Below the pieces are notes generated by a model that saw only the letters and a list, made by a program, of their open reading frames with translations, had not been told where the DNA came from and searched no databases. Made by a program: the position numbers and the translations under genes. Below, one piece after another: positions 28,995-39,553 of a DNA stretch of 64,000 nucleotides. This stretch comes from Rhodococcus sp. Z13 (GTDB lineage Bacteria; Actinomycetota; Actinomycetes; Mycobacteriales; Mycobacteriaceae), in assembly GCF_025837095.1 (NCBI RefSeq), contig NZ_CP107551.1, positions 2,214,352 through 2,278,351 on the forward strand, read 5' to 3'. The stretch's first letter is position 1, and every line of letters starts with the position of its first letter.

Positions 28995-30065
28995 TCAGAC
29001 GCGCGCGGCGGCACCCACCGCGTCGGCGATGGACCGGTAGCCCTGCGCCCGCAGCTTGCGGGCGATACCGCGGTTGATGCGACGCGCCCAGAACGGGCCG
29101 CCGTAGATGAACCCGGTGTAGCCCTGCACCAGCGACGCGCCGGCGAGGATGCGCTCGTAGGCCTGCTCCGGCGTCTCGATGCCACCGACGGAGACCAGCA
29201 CGAGCCGGTCACCGACCCGCGCGCGCAGGCGCCGCAGCACCTCGAGGGAACGTTCGGCCACCGGCGCACCCGACAGGCCGCCGGCCCCGATCTCGTCGAT
29301 GCGGCTGCGCGGGGTCTTCAGCCCGTCGCGGCGGATGGTGGTGTTGGTCGCGACGATGCCCGCCAGCTCCAGCTCCAGGGCGAGGTCGGCCACCGCGTCG
29401 ACGTCCTCGTCGGACAGGTCGGGGGCGATCTTCACCAGCACCGGCACGGTGACGGTGTCGAGCACCGCCTGCAGGATCGGGCGCAGCGACTCGACGGCCT
29501 GCAGGTCGCGCAGCCCCGGGGTGTTGGGGGAGGAGACGTTGACGACGACGAAGTCGGCCAGCGGGCCGAGCAGCCGGGCGCTCTCGGTGTAGTCCTCGGC
29601 GGCCTGCTCCGCGGGCACGATCTTGGTCTTGCCGATGTTCGCGCCGATCGGCACGGTGCGCCGGCGCTGCCGCAGCCGGTTGGCGGCCTCCCCGGCACCG
29701 TGGTTGTTGAAACCCATCCGGTTCACGATCGCGCGGTCCTCGGGGAGCCGGAACAGGCGCGGGGCCGGGTTGCCGGGCTGTGCCTGCGCGGTGACGGTGC
29801 CGACCTCGGCGAAGCCGAAGCCGAGCGGCCCCCACGCGTCGACGCCGGTGGCGTCCTTGTCGAAACCGGCGGCCAGACCGACCGGGCCGGGGAACTCCAC
29901 ACCGAAGACGGTGTTGCGGAGGATCGGGTCGTCGGTGACGAGGACCTTCGCCACCAGCGCCCGGATCGGCCCGAAGCGGGTCACCCAGCGCATCGCGAGG
30001 AACGCCAGGTGGTGGGCTCGTTCCGGCGGCAACAGGAACATGAGCCGCAGAAGAAAGCGATACAC
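28995..30065 (-). CDS. pyrD: Quinone-dependent dihydroorotate dehydrogenase (class 2)
   Basis: This 356-residue enzyme oxidises dihydroorotate to orotate in pyrimidine synthesis, passing electrons to membrane quinone through FMN. The N-terminal amphipathic segment ([22 protein letters not shown]) is the class 2 membrane-docking helix pair. The barrel contains [39 protein letters not shown] (catalytic Ser region) and [23 protein letters not shown], which binds the FMN phosphate. Length is normal. It is convergent with the PEBP gene and upstream of the DUF5703 gene. Confidence 0.97.
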   Translation of the reverse strand: MYRFLLRLMFLLPPERAHHLAFLAMRWVTRFGPIRALVAKVLVTDDPILRNTVFGVEFPGPVGLAAGFDKDATGVDAWGPLGFGFAEVGTVTAQAQPGNPAPRLFRLPEDRAIVNRMGFNNHGAGEAANRLRQRRRTVPIGANIGKTKIVPAEQAAEDYTESARLLGPLADFVVVNVSSPNTPGLRDLQAVESLRPILQAVLDTVTVPVLVKIAPDLSDEDVDAVADLALELELAGIVATNTTIRRDGLKTPRSRIDEIGAGGLSGAPVAERSLEVLRRLRARVGDRLVLVSVGGIETPEQAYERILAGASLVQGYTGFIYGGPFWARRINRGIARKLRAQGYRSIADAVGAAARV

Positions 30066-30123
30066 GAACTACTCCCTGCAAGCCCGGACCGGGGTGGTCC
30101 GGGATCTGGTCATCGACGGTGTG

Positions 30124-30378
30124 TCAGCGAACGGTGGGTTCGGGGACGTGATGGGCGGTCTTGCGGCGGCGCAGCAGCACCCGCCGGCTCCCGTCCGGAT
30201 ACAACCGCACCCGGGTGAGTTCCCAACCGTGGAACTCGGCGGAGATCGCCAGGCGCATCGAGGCACTCACCCGGGACACGTCCCGGGGCAGCTTCAACGG
30301 CACGTACTCGTATTCGTCGTTGCTGGTGTCCCAACCGACCGGCAGCCGGGTGAGCCGTCCGATTCGCTCGTTCGCCAT
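30124..30378 (-). CDS. DUF5703 small protein (Rv2137c-like)
   Basis: This is an 84-residue soluble, basic protein containing WDTSNDEYEYVPLKLPRDVSR and WELTRVRLYPDGSRRVLLRRRK, the conserved core of DUF5703. The ATG at 30378 overlaps the lipoprotein stop codon (TGATG), so translation is coupled. A GTG three bases earlier would add one residue. The order pyrD, DUF5703, lipoprotein matches the mycobacterial region. Function is unknown. Confidence 0.75.
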   Translation of the reverse strand: MANERIGRLTRLPVGWDTSNDEYEYVPLKLPRDVSRVSASMRLAISAEFHGWELTRVRLYPDGSRRVLLRRRKTAHHVPEPTVR

Positions 30379-31391
30379 CACTGTCCTTCGATCGGGATCC
30401 GTTGCAGTCCGTCACCGGTCGCCGAGGCGATCACCAGTGCCGCATCGTCCGGGTCGACGGCGATCGAGTTCGGTTGCCGCACCGTGGCGAAGCGGTGGCG
30501 TTCCTGCGGGATCCCGGTCGACAGATCGTAGCCCACGACCTCGTTGCTGCCGGTCAAGGTTACCCACACCAGATCGCGTGTTCCGTCGTATGTCACAGCG
30601 TAGGGCGCAGGTCCGACGGGATAACGCTGCCGCAGCATGATCGTGTCGAGCGTGTAGACGAGCAGCTCCCCGTCGGTGGTGTCGGTGACGGTCACACGTC
30701 CGAACGGATCGGTGACCAGCTGGGTGGCGCCGTCCCCGGCGCGCAGCGCGGCGCCGAGCCGCCGGTCGTCGAGGTCGAGTTCGGTCAGCGAGGTCTGGCG
30801 CCGGTCGAGGACGGCGACCCCGTCGTCGGTGACGGCGAACGCGTCGGCGGAGGCGAGCCCGCCGATGGAACCGGTCCGGTCTCCGGTGGCGGGGTCGACG
30901 AGGAGGACCCGGCCGTCGTCGGTGCCGACGAGCCACGTCCCGTCCTGCAGCACCGCCACCGACACGGCGGTGGCGTCGACGAGGACCTCCTCGACCCTCC
31001 CGTCCGCGACGTCGACGCGGGCGACGAAGCCGGCGGCGGGGGCGAGGACGGTGCCGGCGGGACCGGGTGCGAGGGTCGTAGCGGTGCTCGGCAGGTCCAC
31101 GGTGCGCGGGGTGGCGGTGGCGTCGTCGAACAGCAGCACCTGCGCGCCGTCGAGGCTCAGCGCAGCGAGGGTGCCGGTGCCGGGCTCGACGACCAGGCTC
31201 GCGATAGCCGTGTCCAGCGGCCGCACGTCACCGGCGGGAGCGGGACCGACCTCGGGGGCGGCGGCGGGGGTGGCGGGTTCGATGGTCTGCAGGCCCTCGG
31301 AGCCGTTCTCCGACGAGCATCCGGTCAGTGCGGCCAACGCGATCGCGCTCACCATCGTGGCCGCTCGGATCCCGGCTCTGCCCATCGTCAT
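30378..31391 (-). CDS. Beta-propeller lipoprotein (LppL-like)
   Basis: This 337-residue protein has lipobox LTGCSS near residue 25, followed by an acidic, proline-rich linker. The rest consists of about 40-residue repeats of the kind VATDDGRVLLVDPATGDRTG, characteristic of YVTN/YncE-type beta-propellers, with ATVRQPNSIAVDPDDAALVIA near the end. It should be anchored to the outer face of the membrane. Position next to DUF5703 and pyrD suggests the counterpart of mycobacterial LppL. The ligand is unknown. Confidence 0.7.
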   Translation of the reverse strand: MTMGRAGIRAATMVSAIALAALTGCSSENGSEGLQTIEPATPAAAPEVGPAPAGDVRPLDTAIASLVVEPGTGTLAALSLDGAQVLLFDDATATPRTVDLPSTATTLAPGPAGTVLAPAAGFVARVDVADGRVEEVLVDATAVSVAVLQDGTWLVGTDDGRVLLVDPATGDRTGSIGGLASADAFAVTDDGVAVLDRRQTSLTELDLDDRRLGAALRAGDGATQLVTDPFGRVTVTDTTDGELLVYTLDTIMLRQRYPVGPAPYAVTYDGTRDLVWVTLTGSNEVVGYDLSTGIPQERHRFATVRQPNSIAVDPDDAALVIASATGDGLQRIPIEGQ

Positions 31392-31523
31392 CGCTCCTCG
31401 TGACTCGCTCGACTCGCGTTCCGGACACTTCCGGCGTCCGGCACGCCACCCTCCCAGTGTTGCCGATGCCCGGCCGCGGCGGGGCAGGGGGTTCGCCGCC
31501 GCCGCGCGGATGTGACCTGCCGC

Positions 31524-32392
31524 TCAGCCCGCCGTGGTGGGCGCACTGTGAGGACTGCGCCGGGGCAGCACCAGTGGGGTACCGGTTTCCGGATGGGCGG
31601 TGACGGTGACCGGATACTGGTAGACCCGGCCGAGCAGGTCCTCGGTGAGCACCTCGGTGGGGGAGCCGTCGGCGACGATGCGGCCCTGTTCGAGCACGCA
31701 GATCCGGTCGGCGTAGGCGGCGGCGAGCCCGAGATCGTGCAGCACCACCACCACGGCGTGCCCGTCGTCGGCGCGGCGGCGCACGACCTGCATGACCGCC
31801 TCCTGGTGGCCGAGGTCGAGGGCGGCGGTCGGTTCGTCGAGCAGCAGCGTCTCGGTGTCCTGCGCGAGCACCCGGGCCAGGGCCACGCGGGCGCGTTCGC
31901 CGCCGGACAGCGCCGGGAACGGCCGGTCGGCGAGGTGGGTGACATCGCAGGTCGCGAATGCTTCGGCGACGAGACGTTCGTCGTCGTCCTGCCGGGGGGT
32001 GCGGTCCCAGGCGGCCCGGCCCATCTGCACGACCTGCCGGGCGGTGAAGGGGAAGCCGACGGTGTGCTGCTGCGGCAGCACGGCGCGGCGGCGGGCCAGC
32101 GCGAGCGACGACCAGCCGTCCAGCGGCCGCCCCTCGATCTCCACGCTGCCGCCGCTGAGCGGATGGTCCCCGGACAGCGCGGCGAGCACGGTGGACTTGC
32201 CGGCGCCGTTGGGGCCGACGAGGGCGACGACCTCACCGGTGCGGACCGCGAAGTCGACGCCGTGGAGGATCTCGCGGTCGCCGCGCCGCAACCGCAGACC
32301 GGTGCCGCGCATGGTCACGGTCCCCGGCGCGGAGCGGGAGGGGAGGTCGTCGCGGCCGGGCAGACGGGGGACGGGCAGGCGGGGGAGCAGGT

Positions 32393-32396
<4 letters not shown>
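31524..32396 (-). CDS. hmuV: Hemin ABC transporter ATP-binding protein
   Basis: This 290-residue ATPase powers heme import with HmuU. Walker A is VGPNGAGKST, the Q-loop is LPQQHTVGFPF, the signature is LSGGERARVALARVL, Walker B is TLLLDEPTAALD and the switch His is in VVVLHDLGLAAAYADR. The GTG start at 32396 overlaps the HmuU stop (GTGA), indicating tight coupling. It is the last gene of the hmuO-T-U-V operon. Confidence 0.93.
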
Positions 32397-33487
<1,091 letters not shown>

Positions 33488-33494
33488 GCCGCGA

Positions 33495-34541
33495 TCACGA
33501 CTCGTCGGCCGGATAGAAGGCCTCCACCAGGGCGGCGAGGACCCTGCCCGACTGCGGGCCGAAGCTCAGCAGGATCGAATCGTCCATGTCCACGATGGTG
33601 CCGGTCTTCCCGGCCGGTGTCTGCGCCACACCCGGCAACCGGGCCATGCCCTCGGCGCCGCCGACGGACTCGAGGCTGTGGGTCATCACGAGGATGATGT
33701 CCGGCGACGACGCGATCATCGCCTCACTGGTGATGGGCACGAACTCCGAGTCCAGGCCCGCGAGGACACCGGCGTCGCGACCCCCGGCGGCGGCGATCAG
33801 GGCGTCCGCGCCGGAACCGGGACCGCCGAGCATCTTGATCGCCGAGCCGCGCAGGTAGAGGAAGGCGACGGTCGGTTCCGGGTGCTCGGCCGGGATCGAG
33901 TCCTTCGCCGCATCGATCTCGGCAAGGGTGCGGTCGGCGAGGGCCCTGCCCTCCTCGGGGACCCCGAGGGCTGCAGCGACCGACTCGATGTCGGCCGCGA
34001 CCGTGTCGAGGGAACGTTCCGGGTCGACGAAGACCACGGGCACCCCCGCCGCGCGGATCTGCTCCTGCACGGCCAGCGGCCCGATGGAGGTGTCGGTGAG
34101 CACCACGGTGGGGTTCAGGTCGAGAATCGCCTCGGCGTTGAGCCCGTGCCCGCCCGGGGTGACGTTGGGGACGTCCTCGATGGCGGGGAACGACGGGGTG
34201 GAGCGGCCGACGAGGTTGTCGCCGAGACCGAGCGCGTAGACGGTCTGGGCGAGGGTGCCGGAGCGGTCGGCCGCGACGATCCGGGACACATCGGTGATCG
34301 TGGTCTCGACGCCGTCGGCCCCGCGGACGGTGGCCGGCAGTGCCGGTTCCGGGTCGGTGGTGATCGGTTCGGGTTCGGCGTCGACGACGGCGGTACGCGG
34401 TCCGGTGACGACCTCGGTCTCGACGGTCTCCCCACCGGTGGAGGGGCTGCTGCACGCACCGACGACGGCGACGGTGAGCACCGCGAGCAGCGCGGTCAGC
34501 AGACGGGCGGCGGAACGCGTCGGTGCTTCGGGGCCGGCCAT
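33495..34541 (-). CDS. hmuT: Hemin-binding lipoprotein of ABC transporter
   Basis: This 348-residue lipoprotein has lipobox VVGACSS near residue 30 and a Thr/Glu/Pro-rich linker. The substrate-binding fold begins at ATVRGADGVETTITDVSRIVAADRSGTLAQTVYALGLGDNLVGRS. Its LNAEAILDLNPTVVLTDTSIGP segment is typical of class III heme/siderophore binding proteins. It lies between heme oxygenase and the HmuU permease, three bases after the hmuO stop. Substrate heme is inferred from the operon. Confidence 0.88.
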   Translation of the reverse strand: MAGPEAPTRSAARLLTALLAVLTVAVVGACSSPSTGGETVETEVVTGPRTAVVDAEPEPITTDPEPALPATVRGADGVETTITDVSRIVAADRSGTLAQTVYALGLGDNLVGRSTPSFPAIEDVPNVTPGGHGLNAEAILDLNPTVVLTDTSIGPLAVQEQIRAAGVPVVFVDPERSLDTVAADIESVAAALGVPEEGRALADRTLAEIDAAKDSIPAEHPEPTVAFLYLRGSAIKMLGGPGSGADALIAAAGGRDAGVLAGLDSEFVPITSEAMIASSPDIILVMTHSLESVGGAEGMARLPGVAQTPAGKTGTIVDMDDSILLSFGPQSGRVLAALVEAFYPADES

Positions 34542-34544
34542 CGG

Positions 34545-35210
34545 TCAGGCCTGCACCCGGTAGCGGTCGATGTCGCGGGCGAGATCGGCGAACAACGCGC
34601 CGTTGAGCCCGTACACGAGGATCGCCTCGTCGATGACCGCCTGCTGCTGGCCGGCGTCGAGCGGGGCGGCGTCGAGCTTGGCGCGGTAGTCGTCCTTGAA
34701 CGGCTTGGTCTTGGGGATGTCGTCGAAGATGTAGAAGCGCAGGCCGTCGCGTTCGTAGCCGTAGGCACGTTCGAGCATGCGCCGGATGATCTGACCGCCG
34801 GACAGGTCGCCGAGATAGCGCAGATAGTGGTGGGCGAGGAACGCCTCGGGGGAGGTCGCGGCGACCGTTTCGAGCCGGTCGACGTAGGCGACGGTGGCCG
34901 GCAGCGGGGCGATGCGCGTCCGCCAGTCCGGGCCGATCAGGAAGTCGAGATCGGCCTCGAGTGCCGCGGTACGCAGCAGCTCGTCGCTGAGGAACGGGCC
35001 GACGATCGGGTCGTCGGTGTAGCCGCGGCCGATCCGTTCGAGGCTGTCGTAGACGAACCAGGTCTGGGCGATGAGCTCGGCGTGGGCCTCGGTCGACAGC
35101 TTGCCGCCGAGCAGTTCCGAGACGAACACCGAGTTCTCGGTGGCGCTGTGCGCCGCCTGCGTCTCCAACCGGATGCGTTCGGCGAATCCGACGACTTCGG
35201 TTGCGGTCAT
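34545..35210 (-). CDS. hmuO: Biliverdin-producing heme oxygenase
   Basis: This 221-residue enzyme cleaves heme to biliverdin, CO and iron in the cytoplasm. The proximal heme ligand fits His21 in ETQAAHSATENSVF, and the distal helix carries YLRYLGDLSGGQIIRRML. Start MTATEVV at 35210 is preceded by GGGAGG and sits 43 bases from an iron-regulator box. Length matches the HmuO/HugZ-independent bacterial HO-1 type. As first gene of the operon it would release iron from heme imported by HmuTUV. Confidence 0.95.
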   Translation of the reverse strand: MTATEVVGFAERIRLETQAAHSATENSVFVSELLGGKLSTEAHAELIAQTWFVYDSLERIGRGYTDDPIVGPFLSDELLRTAALEADLDFLIGPDWRTRIAPLPATVAYVDRLETVAATSPEAFLAHHYLRYLGDLSGGQIIRRMLERAYGYERDGLRFYIFDDIPKTKPFKDDYRAKLDAAPLDAGQQQAVIDEAILVYGLNGALFADLARDIDRYRVQA

Positions 35211-35252
35211 CGACCGACCTCCCTCACGTAGCACCTGCCCGAATCTAACATC

Positions 35253-35271
35253 GCAGGCTAGCCTAACCTTC
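35253..35271 (-). promoter_or_regulatory. IdeR/DtxR-type iron box upstream of hmuOTUV
   Basis: On the minus strand the site reads GAAGGTTAGGCTAGCCTGC, matching 14 of 19 bases of the IdeR/DtxR consensus TTAGGTTAGGCTAACCTAA, with the core AGGTTAGGCTA intact. It lies 43 bp from the hmuO start, where a promoter is expected. Iron-bound IdeR should repress the operon. Confidence 0.75.
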
Positions 35272-35300
35272 GCGATCCGGACGGTCAGGAGTCCCGAGAA

Positions 35301-36239
35301 CTACGCACTCACGTCGTCGAGAGCCGCGGCGATCGCCGGCGGCAACGCCAATTCCTCGGCGACGAGCACCCCGGTGAGCTGCGCGAGATCCCGCGCCCCC
35401 ACGAGCGTCGACGCGACGTGCGGCCGGTCGCGCACCCACGCCAGCGCCACCGCCAGCGGGGACGTGCCGAGGCCGTCGGCGGCGGTGACCACCGCGTCGA
35501 CCACCCGCACCGCCGACTCGGTGAGATAGCGGCGCACCTCCTCGGTGTGCACGTCGTCGGCGCCGCGCGAATCCGCGGGCATGCCCGACCGGTACTTGCC
35601 GGTGAGCACCCCGCCGGCGAGCGGCACCGCGGCGAACACGCCGATGCCGTGGTGCGCGGCCGCCGGGATCAGTTCCTCCTCGACACCGCGGGCGAGCAGC
35701 GAGTACTCGACCTGGGTGCTCACCAACGGCGCCGGACGCCGGGCCGCGGCGGCGGCGGTCGCGAGCTGCCAGCCCAGATAGCCGCGCACACCCACATAGC
35801 GGACGCGTCCGCTGGTGACCGCGAACTCGAGCGCGTCCATCACCTCGTCGACCGGGGTGTGCGGATCCCAGGTCGCGACCTGCCACACGTCCAGGTGATC
35901 GGTGCCGAGCTCACGCAGCGTCGCGTCGAGCTGATTGAGCAGACCCGAGCGGGAGCAGTCCACGCGCCGCGAGCCGAGGGTGGTGGTGTCGATGCCGGAG
36001 CTGCCCGACAGCACCAGCTGGTCGCGGGGCACCACGTCGTCGAGCAGTTCGGCGAGGATCCGCTGGGCCACGCCGTCCCCGTAGGCGGGGGAGGTGTCGA
36101 CGAGCGTTCCTCCTGCATCCACGAACGCCGACAACTGGGCCGCGGCCTCGTCGCCGTCGGTTCCCCGTCCCCACGTCAAGGTGCCCAGACCGAGCCGTGA
36201 CACCCGCAGTCCGCTCGCACCTACAGTCCTGTATTCCAT
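35301..36239 (-). CDS. Aldo/keto reductase-fold protein with incomplete catalytic tetrad
   Basis: This 312-residue TIM-barrel protein starts RTVGASGLRVSRLGLGTLTWG and has DTSPAYGDG (tetrad Asp and Tyr) near residue 50. The usual lysine strand reads LVLSGSSG and the usual histidine position reads VWQVATWDP, so Lys and His are both missing. NADPH-binding features near the C-terminus (VPLAGGVLTGKYR, STLVGARDLAQL) are kept. It may be catalytically altered or a pseudoenzyme. It diverges from uppP across 210 bp. Confidence 0.82.
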   Translation of the reverse strand: MEYRTVGASGLRVSRLGLGTLTWGRGTDGDEAAAQLSAFVDAGGTLVDTSPAYGDGVAQRILAELLDDVVPRDQLVLSGSSGIDTTTLGSRRVDCSRSGLLNQLDATLRELGTDHLDVWQVATWDPHTPVDEVMDALEFAVTSGRVRYVGVRGYLGWQLATAAAAARRPAPLVSTQVEYSLLARGVEEELIPAAAHHGIGVFAAVPLAGGVLTGKYRSGMPADSRGADDVHTEEVRRYLTESAVRVVDAVVTAADGLGTSPLAVALAWVRDRPHVASTLVGARDLAQLTGVLVAEELALPPAIAAALDDVSA

Positions 36240-36449
36240 AACCGCCCGCGTTTCCTCCCGACAGGATGGAGCCCGGCGGCATCCGGCCGCCGGCTCCGTG
36301 TAAGCACCCTAATGCGCCGGGGGCGGGCGATGCCGTTCCGGCGCGCCGCATTCGTTACCACCACGTAGCCTTCGCGGGGTGAGAACCGCATCGCGATTCC
36401 GGTGTCGCCCACCCGATCCGTCCGTGATCGCCGCCGGGGAGGGCGCGGC

Positions 36450-37298
36450 GTGACCGGCGAGTCGATGAGCTGGGTCCAGACCATCGTCCTCGGCATCGTG
36501 CAGGGCCTGACCGAGTTCCTGCCGATCTCCTCGTCCGGGCACCTGCGCATCGTCTCCGAGATCTTCTTCGGGGAAGACGCCGGTGCCTCCTTCACCGCGG
36601 TGACCCAGCTCGGTACCGAGGCCGCGGTGCTGGTCTTCTTCGCCGCCGACATCTCGCGCATCCTGCGCGCTTGGTTCCGCGGGCTGCTGCACCGTGAGCA
36701 CCGCACCGACCACGACTACAGGATGGGCTGGTACGTCATCCTCGGCACCATTCCCATCGGTGTCCTCGGGGTGCTGTTCAAGGACGACATCCGCACCGTC
36801 GCCCGCAATCTGTGGCTCGTCGCCACCATGCTCATCGTGTTCTCGCTCGTCATCGCCGCCGCCGAGTACTTCGGAAGACAGCGCCGCGGCGTCGAGCAGC
36901 TCACGTTGAAGGACGGCCTGATCATGGGGTCGGCGCAGGCGCTGGCGCTGATCCCCGGCGTGTCCCGCTCCGGCGGCACCATCTCCGCCGGCCTGTTCCT
37001 CGGCCTGACCCGCGAGGCCGCCGCGCGCTATTCGTTCCTGCTGGCCGTCCCCGCCGTCGTCGCGTCGGGCCTGTTCAGCCTGCCCGACGCCTTCGAACCG
37101 GTGGGGGAGGGGCTGAACGCCTCCGGTGCCCAGCTGCTGGTGGCCACGGTGATCGCGTTCGCCGTCGGCTACGCGGCGATCGCGTGGCTGTTGCGGTTCG
37201 TCGTCGACCATTCGATGTACTGGTTCGTCGGTTACCGGGTGATCCTCGGCGCCGTCGTGCTCGCCCTGCTGGCCACCGGCGTGGTCTCGGCCACCTGA
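36450..37298 (+). CDS. uppP: Undecaprenyl-diphosphate phosphatase
   Basis: This 282-residue membrane phosphatase recycles undecaprenyl diphosphate for peptidoglycan and other wall polymers. [11 protein letters not shown] near residue 25 and [10 protein letters not shown] near residue 175 are the two catalytic loops (BacA/UppP). Six to eight hydrophobic helices are visible. I chose the GTG at 36450 because a GGGGAGGG site lies six bases ahead. An ATG five codons later is an alternative. It begins the forward gene set uppP to mshC. Confidence 0.95.
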   Translation: MTGESMSWVQTIVLGIVQGLTEFLPISSSGHLRIVSEIFFGEDAGASFTAVTQLGTEAAVLVFFAADISRILRAWFRGLLHREHRTDHDYRMGWYVILGTIPIGVLGVLFKDDIRTVARNLWLVATMLIVFSLVIAAAEYFGRQRRGVEQLTLKDGLIMGSAQALALIPGVSRSGGTISAGLFLGLTREAAARYSFLLAVPAVVASGLFSLPDAFEPVGEGLNASGAQLLVATVIAFAVGYAAIAWLLRFVVDHSMYWFVGYRVILGAVVLALLATGVVSAT

Positions 37299-37334
37299 CC
37301 CGCCGACCGTCCGGTGTGCCTCTAGTCTGGGCAC

Positions 37335-38063
37335 ATGACGGTCATCCTGCTGCGACACGGGCGATCGACGGCGAACACCTCGCACGTCCTCGCCGGTCGC
37401 ACCCCCGGTGTCGAACTCGACGAGGTCGGCCACGTCCAGGCGAAGAATCTCGTGGCGCGGTTCGCCGGGCTCGAGATCGCCGAGATCGTGCGCTCGCCGC
37501 TGCTGCGCTGCCGCCAGACGGTCCAGCCGCTGGCCACCGACCGCGGTCTCGAACCGGTGATCGACGAGCGGCTCGCCGAGGTCGACTACGGGCAGTGGAC
37601 CGGCCGGGAACTGAAGGACCTCGTCAAGGAACCGCTGTGGTCGGTGGTGCAGCAGCACGCCTCCGGCGCGGTCTTCCCCGGCGGAGAGGGACTGGCGCAG
37701 GTGCAGTCGCGGGCCGTCGCCGCGATCCGCGAACACGACCGGCGCCTGCACGAGCAGCACGGCAGGGACGTGGTGTGGGTGGCGTGCAGCCACGGCGACG
37801 TCATCAAGTCGGTCCTCGCCGACGCGCTCGCCACCCATCTCGACGGGTTCCAGCGCATCGTCGCCGAGCCCGCCTCGATCAGCGTCGTCCGGTACACCGA
37901 CGTCCGCCCGTTCGTGCTGCGGGTGAACGACACGGGTTCGGACCTGTCGGGCCTCGCCGGCCCGGCGGCCCCGAAATCCGTACCCGGAGGAGAGGTCCCC
38001 GGCGCGGTCACCGAACCGGACGGCAAGGCGGCCACCGATGGGTCGGGGTCGACGCGCGGATAA
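37335..38063 (+). CDS. Histidine phosphatase family protein (Rv2135c-like)
   Basis: This 242-residue protein has the phosphoglycerate-mutase-like motif LLRHGRSTAN at residues 5-14, the second catalytic Arg in IVRSPLLRCRQT, the acid/base Glu in LAEVDYGQWTG and the second His in VACSHGDVIKS. It hydrolyses a phosphomonoester of unknown identity. The C-terminal 40 residues are low-complexity. Its position between uppP and the DUF3090 gene is conserved in mycobacteria. Confidence 0.88.
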   Translation: MTVILLRHGRSTANTSHVLAGRTPGVELDEVGHVQAKNLVARFAGLEIAEIVRSPLLRCRQTVQPLATDRGLEPVIDERLAEVDYGQWTGRELKDLVKEPLWSVVQQHASGAVFPGGEGLAQVQSRAVAAIREHDRRLHEQHGRDVVWVACSHGDVIKSVLADALATHLDGFQRIVAEPASISVVRYTDVRPFVLRVNDTGSDLSGLAGPAAPKSVPGGEVPGAVTEPDGKAATDGSGSTRG

Positions 38064-38108
38064 TGACAGTGGACCGGCATGGCAGAGTGAGGGACTCGAG
38101 GAGGTGCG

Positions 38109-38699
38109 ATGGCCCGCGCGATACACGTGTTTCGGACACCCGACCGGTTCGTAGCCGGCACCGTCGGTGAACCGGGCGACCGGGTGTTCTACCTGCAGGC
38201 CGTTCACGAGTCCCGAGTGGTGAGCGTGCTGCTGGAGAAGCAGCAGGTGCAGATCCTGGCCGACCGCATGGGGTTGCTGCTCGAAGAGGTGCAGCGCCGG
38301 TTCGGCACCGAGATCCCCGACGACCCGGAGATCGACGTCAGCCCGCTGGTGACCCCCATCGACGCGGAGTTCCGTGTCGGCACCATGGGGCTCGGCTGGG
38401 ACGCCGACTCCGCCTCGGTGGTCGTGGAACTGCTCGCCGTCACCGAGGGTGAACTGGACGAGTCGGTGGTGCTCGACGACACCGAGGAGGGCCCCGACGC
38501 GGTGCGGGTGTTCCTCACCCCGGCGCAGGCCCGCGAGTTCGCGGCCCGCTCCGAACTGGTGGTCGCGGCCGGGCGCACCCCGTGCCCGCTGTGCGGCGAA
38601 CCCATCGGCCGCAGCGGACACATCTGCATCCGCACCAACGGTTACCTGCGCACCCCGGGCTTCGACCCGACCTCGTGGTTCCGTGAGGAAGAAAGCTGA
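38109..38699 (+). CDS. DUF3090 family protein (Rv2134c-like)
   Basis: This 196-residue protein begins MARAIHVFRTPDRFVAGTVG and contains FYLQAVHESRVVSVLLEKQQVQILADRM, the DUF3090 hallmark. A C-terminal CPLCGEPIGRSGHIC could bind one metal ion (two CxxC-type pairs with a histidine). No enzyme motif is recognised. It is always next to the SCO1664-type gene in actinobacteria, implying a shared pathway. That gene starts four bases after its stop. Confidence 0.85.
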   Translation: MARAIHVFRTPDRFVAGTVGEPGDRVFYLQAVHESRVVSVLLEKQQVQILADRMGLLLEEVQRRFGTEIPDDPEIDVSPLVTPIDAEFRVGTMGLGWDADSASVVVELLAVTEGELDESVVLDDTEEGPDAVRVFLTPAQAREFAARSELVVAAGRTPCPLCGEPIGRSGHICIRTNGYLRTPGFDPTSWFREEES

Positions 38700-38703
38700 C
38701 CAC

Positions 38704-39498
38704 GTGACGGGCCCGGACGTGCGGACCGTCCTGTCCGACGGCGACCTCGAGATCGTCGGGCAGGTCGTGCATGCGAGCAACGCGACCCTGGTGTGCGACG
38801 CGCGCCTCGACGACACCGTCGTGCGCTGCGTCTACAAGCCCGTGCGCGGGGAGCGGCCGCTGTGGGACTTCCCCGACGGCACCCTCGCCGGCCGGGAGGT
38901 CGCGTCCTATCTCATCTCCGAGGCGCTGGGCTGGGACGCGATTCCGCTGACGGTGCTGCGCGACGGCCCCTACGGCACCGGCATGGTGCAGCGCTGGATC
39001 GACACCCGCGAACCCGGTGACGGCCTCGAACTGGTGGACCTGTGCCCGGTCGACGCGGTCACCGAGGGCTGGCTGCCCATCCTGCGGGCCCGCGACTACG
39101 AAGGCGCCGAGGTGGTGCTCGTGCACGCCGACGACCCGCGGTTGCGGCGCCTGGCCGTCCTCGACGTCGTGCTCAACAACGCCGACCGCAAGGGCGGGCA
39201 CGTCCTCGAATCCCTCGACGGGCACGTCTACGGTGTCGACCACGGCATCTGCCTGCACCAGCAGGACAAACTGCGCACCGTGCTGTGGGGCTGGAGCGGC
39301 GACCCGGTGGACCCGACGCTGCTCACCGACCTCGACAAGCTGCTGCGGCACTTCGACGGCGGTTTCGCCGAACAGCTGCACGAACACATCACCGAAGCCG
39401 AGGTCGACGCGCTGCGCCGCCGCATCGTGCGATTGCTCGACGAGCCGGTCATGCCGCAGCCGCGCGGCGACCGGCGCATCCCCTGGCCTGCCTTCTGA
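38704..39498 (+). CDS. SCO1664-type PI3/4-kinase-fold protein (Rv2133c-like)
   Basis: This 264-residue protein starts with GTG at 38704. The N-terminal lobe has [34 protein letters not shown], with a lysine where lipid kinases bind ATP. The C-terminal lobe has [15 protein letters not shown] and [11 protein letters not shown], resembling the catalytic NADR and DHG motifs of PI3/4-kinase-like folds. Phosphotransfer is plausible but unproven. It is cotranscribed with the DUF3090 gene and mshC. Confidence 0.82.
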   Translation: MTGPDVRTVLSDGDLEIVGQVVHASNATLVCDARLDDTVVRCVYKPVRGERPLWDFPDGTLAGREVASYLISEALGWDAIPLTVLRDGPYGTGMVQRWIDTREPGDGLELVDLCPVDAVTEGWLPILRARDYEGAEVVLVHADDPRLRRLAVLDVVLNNADRKGGHVLESLDGHVYGVDHGICLHQQDKLRTVLWGWSGDPVDPTLLTDLDKLLRHFDGGFAEQLHEHITEAEVDALRRRIVRLLDEPVMPQPRGDRRIPWPAF

Positions 39499-39553
39499 CC
39501 GGTGGCCGGGTGCCCGCGTGGCGCCGCTCCCCGGCTCTATTAGGCTCGTATCC

